A DNA stretch of 28,475 bases from JAHEJA01 sp965656445 (GCA_965656445.1 CBFHKO010000017.1:1-28475); one strand, 5' to 3'. Positions 7,579 through 16,129 are shown, numbered from the stretch's first letter. Program-made: numbers and translations. The notes: generated by a model from the letters alone, not told the origin.

Positions 7579-8468
7579 TGGACCGTATCAATCTAACTTC
7601 AGACATTTCTTTTTCTCGTATCGTTTATGGAATGTGGCGCCTAGGGGATGATAGCGACACAAGCGTCGATCACATCCGCAACAAGATCACCGCATGTTTA
7701 GATCAAGGCATCACAACCTTTGATCAAGCAGACATTTACGGCGGATATGAGGCCGAAGAACTCTTGGGCACTGCGTTAAAGGGGTCCAGCCTTCGGGACA
7801 AAATGGAGATCGTCACGAAATGTGATATCGTGGCGCCTGCTGGGCGCTATAGTGATGCACGTGTCAAATATTATGATACGAGCCGTGATCATATCCTGTC
7901 GTCAGTTGATCATTCACTGCGCTTGATGGGGATTGATCATATTGACCTTTTGCTGATCCACCGTCCTGATCCGCTGATGGATCATCATGAAACGGGTGCC
8001 GCCCTTGATGAGGTTATCGCAAGCGGGAAAGTCGGCTCTGTGGGTGTCTCAAACTTCCGTCCCTATGATTGGGAATTGTTGCAATCAGGCATGAAGAACA
8101 CATTGGTCACGAACCAAATTGAGCTAAGCGTTTTGGCACATGACAGTTTTGTGAATGGCGACGTTGCCTTTCATCAGCGCATTGGAACCCCCTTGATGGC
8201 GTGGTCGCCTTTGGCAGGTGGTGCCTTGTTTGATGGAACCAACAAAGGCGTGTTGGACGCGTTGAACAAAGTCGCATCGGCACAAGGCGTGGATGCCAGC
8301 GCCGTTGCGGTTGCGTGGCTCTTGGCGCATCCCTCAAATATTATGCCTGTCTTGGGAACCAATTCCATCGACCGTATCAAAGCCCTTTCAGATGCAACCA
8401 AGGTCGATTTGGATCGTCAAACTTGGTTTGAAATCTACACAAGCGCATTAGGACGCGAGGTCGCATGA
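7578..8468 (+). CDS. Aldo-keto reductase (SmoB-like candidate)
   Basis: This 296-residue NAD(P)H-dependent TIM-barrel reductase has the complete catalytic tetrad: Asp49, Tyr54 (in DIYGGYE), Lys81 (VTKCD) and His128 (LLIHRP). The C-terminal NAD(P)-binding segment contains an LGTNS-x5-IKAL pattern. Its ATG at 7578 overlaps the monooxygenase stop (TAATG), so the two are translationally coupled; an AGGAG lies upstream. In the sulfo-SMO pathway such an enzyme (SmoB) reduces the 6-oxoglucose released by desulfonation to glucose, and its place here between monooxygenase and flavin reductase fits that job. By fold alone it could reduce other aldehydes or ketones. Confidence 0.93.
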   Translation: MDRINLTSDISFSRIVYGMWRLGDDSDTSVDHIRNKITACLDQGITTFDQADIYGGYEAEELLGTALKGSSLRDKMEIVTKCDIVAPAGRYSDARVKYYDTSRDHILSSVDHSLRLMGIDHIDLLLIHRPDPLMDHHETGAALDEVIASGKVGSVGVSNFRPYDWELLQSGMKNTLVTNQIELSVLAHDSFVNGDVAFHQRIGTPLMAWSPLAGGALFDGTNKGVLDALNKVASAQGVDASAVAVAWLLAHPSNIMPVLGTNSIDRIKALSDATKVDLDRQTWFEIYTSALGREVA

Positions 8469-8968
8469 AAATGGACACCAGCTTGGCCAAAGGCACGCCC
8501 TTTGCCCCCTCTGAGGCAACAGCGCGCGCCTATCGTACCGCTTTGGGTCAATTTGCAACGGGGGTTACGATTATCACCTGCGACAGCGCCGATGGCCCCA
8601 TGGGTATGACGGCAAATAGCTTTTCAAGTGTTTCGCTTGATCCAGCTCTTGTTCTCTGGTCCCCAGCCAAAACATCGCAGCGCCATGAAAGCTTTGTTTC
8701 TGCGCGCCATTACGCGATCCATGTTTTGACCTCGGATCAAGCGGACCTGTGTAGTGCTTTTGCCAAAGAGCCACATGCCTTTGATAAGGCGGACTGGATG
8801 CTCAACACGCAAAATGTTCCACTATTGCAAAATTGCTTGGCACGATTTGAATGTACACAGTATGCTGTCCATGATGCGGGAGATCACTCGATCATTTTGG
8901 GACAAGTTGACTTGGTTTCGCAAAATGAGGGAACCCCTTTGATTTTCGCTCAGGGGAATATTCTCTGA
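8465..8968 (+). CDS. Flavin reductase, FMN partner of the monooxygenase (SmoA-like candidate)
   Basis: This 167-residue protein belongs to the flavin reductase domain family (HpaC/RutF/SmoA type). The characteristic FATGVTIIT segment lies near residue 30, and a GMTANSFSSVSLDP-like flavin-binding segment follows at about 50-60. It should use NAD(P)H to supply reduced FMN to the monooxygenase two genes upstream, since SsuD-type enzymes bind but do not reduce flavin. Its ATG overlaps the aldo-keto reductase stop by 4 bases (ATGA). The length is normal. The coupling of all three genes argues that they make one pathway. Confidence 0.93.
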   Translation: MKMDTSLAKGTPFAPSEATARAYRTALGQFATGVTIITCDSADGPMGMTANSFSSVSLDPALVLWSPAKTSQRHESFVSARHYAIHVLTSDQADLCSAFAKEPHAFDKADWMLNTQNVPLLQNCLARFECTQYAVHDAGDHSIILGQVDLVSQNEGTPLIFAQGNIL

Positions 8969-9031
8969 GGTGACATAAGGATAAAAGAGGCGCAAAAAAC
9001 AATAAAATCGCGCCCTTAGGGAGGAAAATGA

Positions 9032-9619
9032 ATGTCGGCAATGCTTTTGCTTGCACGTCTATTGGGATTTATCAACTCTGTGCTTGGCCGTATTGGGCAA
9101 GCGCTGTCTGTGACGGCCATTGGCCTCATGGTTGTGGTGATCTTGATCCAAGTGTTTTGTCGCTACGTTCTAAACAACGCCCTTCCGTGGCCCGACGAAG
9201 CCGCGCGCTTTTTGATGCTTTGGCTCACGGGATTGATGGCGCCTGTTGCGCTGCGTCAAGGGGGCTTTGTAGCGATTGATACGTTGAAACTGGCTCTACC
9301 GTCGCGTGCGACATCCATCCTAAGCCTTGTTCTCTTGGTCATGACCTTGGCAATCCTTGTGGTCGCTGTTCAACTTGGCGCAAATCATGTGAAGTCTGGA
9401 TGGCTTTTTGCGTCCTCCTCTCTCAAAGTGCCCTTAGATTTGCTTGGTATGAAACCTGTCAAAATCAAGCTCGCTTGGTCCTTTCTGTCGCTTTATGTTG
9501 GGGTGTGGCTCATGATTATTGTGAGTGTCGAACTCATCTTGCGCGAAATAATTACGATCCTCGGATCTGGTGACAAATTGCACGACATCCCCGATCTTAA
9601 TACACAGGGAGTGAGCTGA
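9032..9619 (+). CDS. TRAP transporter small membrane subunit (DctQ-type)
   Basis: This 195-residue inner-membrane protein has four hydrophobic segments, near residues 15-40, 50-75, 90-115 and 135-165, and the DctQ-like feature of a polar stretch (LPWPDEAARFLMLWL) around residues 51-65. It is the small subunit that pairs with DctM in a Na+-coupled TRAP importer. A GGAGG site precedes the ATG at 9032; the ATG four bases earlier opens a different short frame. It lies 63 bases after the flavin reductase in the same direction. I see no clear terminator between, so cotranscription is likely. Its stop overlaps the start of dctM (TGATG). Confidence 0.92.
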   Translation: MSAMLLLARLLGFINSVLGRIGQALSVTAIGLMVVVILIQVFCRYVLNNALPWPDEAARFLMLWLTGLMAPVALRQGGFVAIDTLKLALPSRATSILSLVLLVMTLAILVVAVQLGANHVKSGWLFASSSLKVPLDLLGMKPVKIKLAWSFLSLYVGVWLMIIVSVELILREIITILGSGDKLHDIPDLNTQGVS

Positions 9620-10908
9620 TGCTGATCTGGTTTTTACCGCTCTTTTTGGTGTTTTTACTTATCGGCCTGCCAGTTGTCTTTGGCCTGTTACTTGCCCCTG
9701 GTTTATTGCTTTGGATGAATGGGCAAGAACGGGATATCGCGCTGTTGTATCGCAATGTTTATAATGGGATGGATAGCTTTCCTTTGATGGCGATCCCCTT
9801 CTTTATGCTTGCAGGTGAATTGATGAACCGTGGGGGCATTACCTCGCGCCTTGTCGAATTTGCCCAAGCTTTGATGGGGCATTTGCGCGGGGGCTTGGCG
9901 CATGTGAATATTCTCTCATCCATGTTGTTTGCAGGCCTCTCTGGATCGGCTGTGGCGGATACATCCGCGCTTGGGTCCATGTTGATCCCTGCGATGGAAA
10001 AACAAGGGTATTCCCGCAAATTTGCCGCCGCTATTACCGCTGCAAGTTCAGTGATTGGACCGATCATTCCGCCCTCAGGCATTATGATCATCTATGCCTA
10101 TGTAATGGGCGAAAGCGTGGCCGCCCTGTTCTTGGCGGGGATTGTTCCGGGAATATTGGTCGGTCTAGGTTTGATGCTCATGGTCAAGGTCATGGCGGAT
10201 AAATATGATTTTCCTGTCGCCAGCCGTAAATATACGTGGGGCGAACGGGGACACGCCAGCCTCAAGGCGTTTTTCCCCCTTCTCACACCTGTGATCATTT
10301 TGGGCGGTATTTTGGGGGGCGTGTTCACCCCGACCGAAGCAGCCGCCGTCGCCGTGGCCTATGCCGTCTTTATCGGGATGTTCGTTTTGAACACGCTCAA
10401 GCTGCGCGATTTGCCCAATGTTCTGACGCGTGCGGCAATGACGTCCTCTGTGGTTCTTCTCCTAGTAGGGGCCGCTATGGCGTTCAAAACTGTGGTCAGC
10501 CTTAGTCATGCGCCCGAAATAATGGCGGATTTTGTGCTGTCCTTGACAGAAAACCCTCTTATCCTCTTGTTCCTCATCAATATTCTCCTGTTCATTGTGG
10601 GAATGTTCTTGGATGCAGGACCGGCGATCATTATTCTTGGGCCAATTTTAGGACCCATATTTGTTGAAATGGGGGTTGACCCAATTCACTTTGCCATCAT
10701 CATGAGTGTGAACTTGACCGTTGGATTGGCGACGCCGCCGATGGGATTGGTTCTATTTGTGGCGTCTTCGGTATCGGGGGAACGTGTCGATGCAATCGCG
10801 CGGGCCATCCTACCGTTCCTACTTGTCGAAATAATTGTGATTTTCTTGATCACATATGTTCCGGCGATTTCCATGACGATCCCAAGATTAACTGGGTTCG
10901 TTAACTAA
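9619..10908 (+). CDS. TRAP transporter large membrane subunit (DctM-type)
   Basis: This 429-residue, very hydrophobic inner-membrane protein carries the DctM signatures: SGSAVADTSALGSMLIP near residues 113-129, a GPIIPPSGIM motif near 147-156, and a GLATPPMG motif near 369-376. About a dozen membrane segments are expected. It forms the transport channel driven by the Na+ gradient, with substrate delivered by the periplasmic DctP. Its ATG overlaps the dctQ stop. A TRAP system imports anionic solutes such as organic or sugar acids and sulfonates, which fits a sulfonate-degrading operon. Substrate choice lies in the binding protein. Confidence 0.95.
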   Translation: MLIWFLPLFLVFLLIGLPVVFGLLLAPGLLLWMNGQERDIALLYRNVYNGMDSFPLMAIPFFMLAGELMNRGGITSRLVEFAQALMGHLRGGLAHVNILSSMLFAGLSGSAVADTSALGSMLIPAMEKQGYSRKFAAAITAASSVIGPIIPPSGIMIIYAYVMGESVAALFLAGIVPGILVGLGLMLMVKVMADKYDFPVASRKYTWGERGHASLKAFFPLLTPVIILGGILGGVFTPTEAAAVAVAYAVFIGMFVLNTLKLRDLPNVLTRAAMTSSVVLLLVGAAMAFKTVVSLSHAPEIMADFVLSLTENPLILLFLINILLFIVGMFLDAGPAIIILGPILGPIFVEMGVDPIHFAIIMSVNLTVGLATPPMGLVLFVASSVSGERVDAIARAILPFLLVEIIVIFLITYVPAISMTIPRLTGFVN

Positions 10909-10933
10909 CAGAGTACATAACTGGGAGGTTCTA

Positions 10934-11998
10934 ATGCTCAAAACGACAATCAAATCATTAGCAATGGCGGCCGTATTGGCAGCAGGTGCAATTGCAGCAC
11001 AAGCTGCGGATTACACCATTCGCGCAACAGCCAACTCAAACGAAAACGACGAAGACTATGATGGTCTTGTTGTCTTTAAAAACTATGTCGAAGCGGCGTC
11101 AAACGGCGCTATCGAAGTTGAAATGTTCATCGGAACACAGCTTTGTTCAAACGGCACAGAATGTCTTCAGGGCATCGCGGATGGATCAATTGATGTGTAT
11201 GTGTCAACATCTGGCGGAACAGCGGGTCTTTTCCCATTCGTTCAGGTTCTTGACCTTCCTTACCTCATGGCAGACGACCGCGTTGCGGAAACTGTTTTGG
11301 CGAACGGCTCAGAGTTCATTACAACAATGCAAGACATGGTCTCTGAGACATCAGGCGATGCAATCCGCTTGATGACAATCGGTAACACAGGTGGCTGGCG
11401 CAACTTTGCGAACACAAAGCGCCGTGTTCAAAACCCATCCGACATGGACGGGCTAAAAATCCGCACAGTTGTTGCAGACCTTCCACAGGAATTGGTCCGC
11501 GCCTTGGGTGCATCGCCAACGCCGATCCCATGGCCTGAGCTTTTCACATCGTTCCAAACGGGCGTTGTTGAAGGATCCAAAAACGGCATCACAGATATCA
11601 TGAACATGAAGTTCCCAGATGCAGGCCTTCAGTACGTCACATTGGACGGACACGCCTATATGGGTGCCTTGTGGTTCATGAACAATGCAAAATTCGAAGG
11701 GATGCCTGCGGAAATGCGCACTGTGATCGCAGATGGGTTCTATCAGCTTCAACAAGCAACATTTGCTTCACCCAAGCGTAAATCAATCCAAGCCTATAGC
11801 GACTTCGTAGCTGGCGGTGGCGATCTTTATGTTCCAACACCAGCAGAGAAAGCCGCCTTCAAAGAGGCCGCAGCCCCTGTTTATGATTGGTTCAACTCAA
11901 ACATCGATGGTGGCCAAGCCGCGTTTGACGCATTGGTGTCATCCGTTGCCACAGCAGAAGAGCAAATCAATGCTGTTCGCGCAATGGACACGAAGTAA
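10934..11998 (+). CDS. TRAP transporter periplasmic solute-binding protein (DctP-type)
   Basis: This 354-residue secreted binding protein has a signal peptide with Lys-rich n-region, Ala-rich core and cleavage near residues 24-26. The mature part has the DctP fold features, including a GLKIRT motif with Arg177, the position where TRAP binding proteins grip a carboxylate (or here perhaps a sulfonate), and a FTSFQTGVVEG segment. Cys71 and Cys77 flank a short loop and could form a disulfide. A GGGAGG site precedes the ATG, 25 bases after dctM, and a strong terminator follows. Codon use looks biased towards a highly expressed gene, as expected for a binding protein in excess of its permease. The ligand is inferred from the operon, not seen. 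Confidence 0.94.
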   Translation: MLKTTIKSLAMAAVLAAGAIAAQAADYTIRATANSNENDEDYDGLVVFKNYVEAASNGAIEVEMFIGTQLCSNGTECLQGIADGSIDVYVSTSGGTAGLFPFVQVLDLPYLMADDRVAETVLANGSEFITTMQDMVSETSGDAIRLMTIGNTGGWRNFANTKRRVQNPSDMDGLKIRTVVADLPQELVRALGASPTPIPWPELFTSFQTGVVEGSKNGITDIMNMKFPDAGLQYVTLDGHAYMGALWFMNNAKFEGMPAEMRTVIADGFYQLQQATFASPKRKSIQAYSDFVAGGGDLYVPTPAEKAAFKEAAAPVYDWFNSNIDGGQAAFDALVSSVATAEEQINAVRAMDTK

Positions 11999-12008
11999 AT
12001 AAAAATTA

Positions 12009-12040
12009 GGCGCGTTGCTATCAACGCGCCCTTTCCTTTT
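12009..12040 (+). terminator. Rho-independent terminator of the monooxygenase-TRAP operon
   Basis: A perfect 8-bp GC-rich stem (GGCGCGTT at 12009-12016 and AACGCGCC at 12023-12030) with a 6-base loop is followed by a pyrimidine/T-rich tail to about 12040. It starts 10 bases after the dctP stop and closes the operon. Confidence 0.85.
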
Positions 12041-12069
12041 CCATTAACCTGCTATGTCCTCATGCAGGT

Positions 12070-12543
12070 TTATCGAAACGGATATATCCACACTCGATAA
12101 TCATCGATCAACTTATGGGCTTGTTCAATTTGTTCTGGCGTCATCTTCTTAATGACTTCTTCTTGACTGATCGCCGCATCGGGATCACCGCCGATCGCGG
12201 AGAGAACATACCAGACATAGGCCCGCATCAAATCGGGTGCCGGCATGCCAAGACCAACCTCATAGTACCATCCAATCCCAGATTGAGCACCAGGGTGACC
12301 TTTGAGGGAGGATCTGAGATACCAATCAAACGCGCGTTCATAATCTTGCTCAACGCCAAGGCCAAGCGCGTACATCACGCCAATCAATTCCTCAGCATCC
12401 GCATTCCCAGACCGGGCCGCTGGCCACAGCTCTTGTCGGGCCTCAACAAACTTACCCTCTTCCATAAGGTCACGCGCATGTTCAATATCCGCATTCGCAA
12501 ACGTGGGAACCAACAATCCCGCCAACAGAATAAAATGTTTCAT
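12070..12543 (-). CDS. Exported Sel1-repeat (TPR-like) protein
   Basis: This 157-residue protein has a signal peptide ending in an Ala-Asn-Ala cleavage site (about residue 18). Helical Sel1/TPR-like repeats follow: Ala-Glu-Glu-Leu-Ile-Gly-x-Met-Tyr near 50 and Ala-Gln-Ser-Gly-Ile-Gly-Trp-Tyr-Tyr near 85 are typical repeat cores. A charged tail closes it. Such proteins are periplasmic protein-protein scaffolds. It converges on the TRAP operon terminator, and its start codon lies inside the first codons of the divergent diheme protein gene, so the two 5' ends overlap. The function is unknown. Confidence 0.85.
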   Translation of the reverse strand: MKHFILLAGLLVPTFANADIEHARDLMEEGKFVEARQELWPAARSGNADAEELIGVMYALGLGVEQDYERAFDWYLRSSLKGHPGAQSGIGWYYEVGLGMPAPDLMRAYVWYVLSAIGGDPDAAISQEEVIKKMTPEQIEQAHKLIDDYRVWIYPFR

Positions 12544-13842
12544 GGTGCTGTCCTTCTTTGGGCCTGTTTTGCCAGTTCAACTTACGCTCAAACCCCTGCT
12601 TTGTCACCAGATCAGTTCTTTGATTTTGATCCTAAAAAGGCGGAAATTGGACAGCTTTTGTTTTATGATAAGATCCTGTCAGGCAATAAAAATATCAGCT
12701 GCGGCACCTGTCATCATCATGACCTCGGAACTGCGGATGGGCTCAGCCTTGGGATCGGTGAAGGGGGTCACGGGATTGGCCCTAACCGTACACCGGGCGA
12801 AGGCGCAGATCGCATTCGCAAACGCATCCCCCGCAATGCGCCGGGGCTTTGGAATTTGGGGCATCGCTCTATCACCACAATGTTCCATGATGGTCGACTT
12901 GAGGTGAGTGATCTCTACGAAAACGACTTTAACACGCCCGCCGAAGAATGGTTGCCGATGGGGTTCAATTCGCCTCTTGCCGCGCAAGCCGTATTTCCAA
13001 TGGTGGCACAGTTTGAGATGTCGGGAAATCCGCGCGAAAATGAAATTGCAGGGGCCATTCATGATCGCATTGACACGGCCTGGCCCATTTTGTCCAAACG
13101 TATTCAGGAAATTCCGACCTACCGCGATATGTTTATTGAGGCCTTTGATACTGTAGAGAGCGAAGGCGACATAACAATCGTTGAAATTGCCAATTCCTTG
13201 TCTGACTTCATGAATTCAGAATGGCAAAGCTATGATAGCTTCTATGATCAATTCCTCACGGACGGCACCCCCCTGCCAGAGACCGCAGAGCGCGGGCGAC
13301 AGTTGTTTTTTGGCAAAGCCAATTGTAGCCAATGTCACAGTGGCCCACTGTTAAGCGATCAAAAATTCCACGCCCTTGGCTTGCCTCCCTTTGGTCCCGG
13401 GCGCACCCGTCGGTTTGACCCAATTCCGCGTGATATCGGACGCATGGGCAAGAGCGATGATTTGGACGATATGTATCGCTTTCGCACGCCTGCCTTGCGC
13501 AACGTGGCCCTCACTGCCCCCTATGGTCACAACGGGGCCTATCCAACACTTGAGGGCATTGTGCGTCACCACTTGGACCCTGTTGCGGCGCGTGAGCAGT
13601 GGAGCATAGAGGTTGCCAACCTTCCCAAGGTTCCTTGGCTCGAAGAGATTGACATGGTTATTCAAAGCGATGTTCGGGAAATGGCACGATTTGAATCACG
13701 TCTTGATATTGAACCCATCTCACTTAATGATGGTGAGGTCGCTGATATCGTGGCCTTTCTCAACACCCTTACGGAAACCACCAAAGGCCCCTTTGAATTG
13801 GGTCGCCCTGAGAGCGTTCCAAGCGGTCTAACTGTCGATTAA
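12535..13842 (+). CDS. Diheme cytochrome c peroxidase / MauG-family protein
   Basis: This exported protein of about 435 residues has two c-type heme sites, Cys56-Gly-Thr-Cys59-His60 and Cys264-Ser-Gln-Cys267-His268. It also has the family's PYGHNG(A)Y segment (about residue 330) and a second-domain LEGIVRHH motif. It should act in the periplasm as a peroxidase or as a MauG-like oxidase. A hydrophobic signal ending in TYAQ precedes the mature part. The start is uncertain: ATG 12535 gives a signal peptide with no basic residue. An in-frame ATG at 12478 preceded by AAGG adds a strongly basic n-region, but would overlap the Sel1 gene by 66 bases. The frame is open further upstream only as an antisense shadow. 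It overlaps the convergent YdeI-like gene by 4 bases at its end. Confidence 0.9.
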   Translation: MFHGAVLLWACFASSTYAQTPALSPDQFFDFDPKKAEIGQLLFYDKILSGNKNISCGTCHHHDLGTADGLSLGIGEGGHGIGPNRTPGEGADRIRKRIPRNAPGLWNLGHRSITTMFHDGRLEVSDLYENDFNTPAEEWLPMGFNSPLAAQAVFPMVAQFEMSGNPRENEIAGAIHDRIDTAWPILSKRIQEIPTYRDMFIEAFDTVESEGDITIVEIANSLSDFMNSEWQSYDSFYDQFLTDGTPLPETAERGRQLFFGKANCSQCHSGPLLSDQKFHALGLPPFGPGRTRRFDPIPRDIGRMGKSDDLDDMYRFRTPALRNVALTAPYGHNGAYPTLEGIVRHHLDPVAAREQWSIEVANLPKVPWLEEIDMVIQSDVREMARFESRLDIEPISLNDGEVADIVAFLNTLTETTKGPFELGRPESVPSGLTVD

Positions 13843-14459
13843 GCCTCATTAAACCCTTTGCCACGCAAAATTTGCGCGCGGTATTTGGCAATGCGGTTAA
13901 GTCGCGTCGATTTCTGTTTGGCAGACCCGATTGTCATGCAATAGCCCCGTTGTCGCCCGGGCGTAAGGGCGTTAAACGCCTCTGCCAGTTCGGGATCCTC
14001 ATCCATCACAGTGACCAAATCCTCTGGAATGTCGAAGCTTGGCTTAGGTTTTACTAGCTTAATGCCTGATTTTTCAACGGCAATCGCCTCTTGTAGATAG
14101 GACCGTATGACAGACAGTCGGTCTTTGACTTGATCAGTATTGGTGAATTGTAGAACCGAGGCAACTTGGGTGTGTTCTCCGCGTTTAATGAAAAGACCGC
14201 TTTCGTCTTGCATCAGGGAGGCCTTGAAAAAGGACATGTGAAAATCGGACTTAAACGCACCGAGAATGACAACATTTGCACTGTTAAAGGTGTAACAAGG
14301 ATGCCCCCATTTGGCCTCTTCTGTCAGGCCCGCATCTAGGCATGCCTGCCGTAATATGGCGAGCCCATCCCCCCAGCGCCGCGCATTACAGTCATCTGTG
14401 GCAAAGTGTTTGCACCGCCCACAGCCATCTTGAAAATAGAGAGCGGGATCCTTAATCAT
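13839..14459 (-). CDS. YdeI/OmdA-family protein with N-terminal DUF1801-like domain
   Basis: This 206-residue cytoplasmic protein has two recognisable parts. Residues about 30-135 resemble the DUF1801/YdhG-like domain, with the typical WGHPCYT segment near 51-57 and FHMSFFKASL near 73-82. Residues about 145-206 match the YdeI/OmdA C-terminal region (LAEAFNALTPGRQRGY, then a Lys/Arg-rich helical tail). The start overlaps the TPP enzyme stop by 4 bases, so it is the downstream member of a coupled pair. An unusual N-terminus with four cysteines (Cys13, 16, 24 and 48 approximately) could bind a metal. The biochemical role of the family is not established. Confidence 0.85.
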   Translation of the reverse strand: MIKDPALYFQDGCGRCKHFATDDCNARRWGDGLAILRQACLDAGLTEEAKWGHPCYTFNSANVVILGAFKSDFHMSFFKASLMQDESGLFIKRGEHTQVASVLQFTNTDQVKDRLSVIRSYLQEAIAVEKSGIKLVKPKPSFDIPEDLVTVMDEDPELAEAFNALTPGRQRGYCMTIGSAKQKSTRLNRIAKYRAQILRGKGFNEA

Positions 14460-16129
14460 GAATTGTGTGCCTTTAGCCCCGCAGCGCGAATGTCGGATAG
14501 ACTCGCCCGTGGCGTCAATGCCTCAGCGGAGATCACCAAATCCAACACCGCGCCCGTCTTTGATGCCTTGGCCCGCTCAAAGGCCGCTTGGAAATCTGAG
14601 GTCGCCTCAACGCGTTCACCGTAAAATCCATAGGCCCGCGCAAGAGCGGCAAAATCGGGATTGCCTGACATGTCAGTTCCAGACACGCGTTCAGGGTAAT
14701 GGCGTTCTTGATGCGCCCGAATTGTGCCGTACATCCCATTGTTTAAAATCAATATTATCGGATAAGCGCCAGCTTGTGCAGCCGTTGCCAATTCTTGGCA
14801 ATTCATTTGGAAATCCCCATCCCCTGCAAAACAAATCACAGTTCGATCGGGGTGTGCAATCTTGGCTGAAATCGCCGCAGGGACGCCATATCCCATAGCC
14901 CCTGCTTGGGGTGCCAATAGGCGCGCTTTGGGGCCAAATTTGAAAAACTTATTCGGCCAAACCGCAAAATTCCCCGCCCCGTTCGTGAGGATCACGTCAT
15001 CTGCAAGTGTGTCGTTCAAATAGGCTGTCACTTTGCCCATATCAACGGGACTAGGAAGGTCAGCCAGATCAAAGCCGCGCTCCCATGCCGCTTTGGCCTC
15101 AGACCGCCATGCCGACCAATCGCCCCTGACTAGATGCGCAGCAATCGCTTGAGCAAAGGCATTTGGACAGGATTGGATTGCCACGTCAGGCTGATAAATC
15201 TTGCCCAATTCATGTTCTGAGATATGAACATGGATGAGCTTTTGCTTAGGCTTAGGGACGTCTAGCAACCGCCACCCATCCGTTGAGTTTTCACCAAAGC
15301 GATTGTTGATCGCCAGAATGACATCCGCCTCTTGGATAAGAGCGCGCACATTGGGCATCATACCAACGCCAGCCTCGCCACAGAAGCATTTGGAATGATT
15401 GTCAAATTGGTCTTGATAGCGGAACACAGACACGACAGGGATATCCGAGACTTCTGCAAAGGATTGAAGCGCCTGAGACCCCTCCTCGCTCCAATTGCTT
15501 CCACCATAGAGGATAAGGGGGCGTTTTGCTTGATTTAGCAGGGCTATCGCCTCTGGGATCGCGCCAACATTTGGTGCAGGCGGCATAACGTGGCTAGGCT
15601 TTGTCAAAGTGGGCACATCAGTCTGGGCGCTCAGCATATCCTCAGGCAAGGCCACGACCACTGGGCCCGGACGACCAGAGATCGCTGTTTTCCATGCACG
15701 AGCGAGGATTTCAGGAATGCGAGAGATGTCATCAATCTCAACGGCCCATTTCGCCATGCTGCCATAAACCGCGCGATAGTCCAATTCTTGAAACGCTTCG
15801 CGCCCCCGCATATGCGTGCCAATCTGTCCAACGAAAAGGATCATCGGAGAACTGTCTTGCATGGCCGTATGCACGCCAATAGTCGCATTGCTCGCACCAG
15901 GGCCGCGCGTGACCATACAGATCCCAGGCTCTCCCGTCAGCTTACCCCATGCCGCCGCCATAAAGCTGGCGCCACCCTCGTTCCGGCAGTTCACAAAATC
16001 AAAGGCACCTTGCGTGTCATGCATCGCATCCAACACGGCGAGATAGCTTTCACCGGGAACCCCAAAAGCCTTGGTCGCGCCAAGTGCGCTTAGGCATTGC
16101 ACCAAAAGATGGCCACCATGTTGTCTCAT
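14456..16129 (-). CDS. Thiamine-diphosphate-dependent enzyme, acetolactate synthase-like
   Basis: This 557-residue cytoplasmic enzyme has the three-domain layout of the acetolactate synthase/POX family. The N-terminal PYR domain carries catalytic Glu51 in an RNEGGA motif. A central domain follows, then a C-terminal PP domain with GDGD (436-439) and NN (463-464) forming the Mg/ThDP motif. I chose ATG 16129 because a GAGG sits 8 bases upstream; a GTG start at 16165 would add 12 residues. No regulatory small-subunit gene is adjacent, so a catabolic carboligase or decarboxylase is as likely as branched-chain amino-acid synthesis. Its stop overlaps the YdeI-like gene start. It lies only about 75 bases downstream of the beta-barrel gene's remnant, with no obvious terminator, so read-through from that operon is possible. 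Confidence 0.92.
   Translation of the reverse strand: MRQHGGHLLVQCLSALGATKAFGVPGESYLAVLDAMHDTQGAFDFVNCRNEGGASFMAAAWGKLTGEPGICMVTRGPGASNATIGVHTAMQDSSPMILFVGQIGTHMRGREAFQELDYRAVYGSMAKWAVEIDDISRIPEILARAWKTAISGRPGPVVVALPEDMLSAQTDVPTLTKPSHVMPPAPNVGAIPEAIALLNQAKRPLILYGGSNWSEEGSQALQSFAEVSDIPVVSVFRYQDQFDNHSKCFCGEAGVGMMPNVRALIQEADVILAINNRFGENSTDGWRLLDVPKPKQKLIHVHISEHELGKIYQPDVAIQSCPNAFAQAIAAHLVRGDWSAWRSEAKAAWERGFDLADLPSPVDMGKVTAYLNDTLADDVILTNGAGNFAVWPNKFFKFGPKARLLAPQAGAMGYGVPAAISAKIAHPDRTVICFAGDGDFQMNCQELATAAQAGAYPIILILNNGMYGTIRAHQERHYPERVSGTDMSGNPDFAALARAYGFYGERVEATSDFQAAFERAKASKTGAVLDLVISAEALTPRASLSDIRAAGLKAHNS

Noticed and set aside
8986..9017. Weak inverted repeat (GGCGC and GCGCC) between the flavin reductase and dctQ
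   Set aside because: The stem is only about 5-7 bp with a 16-base loop and no T run, so it does not support a terminator splitting the operon.
12115..12534. Open upstream extension of the diheme protein frame
   Set aside because: It is antisense to the Sel1 gene and precedes a clear signal peptide; only a short extension to 12478 remains possible.
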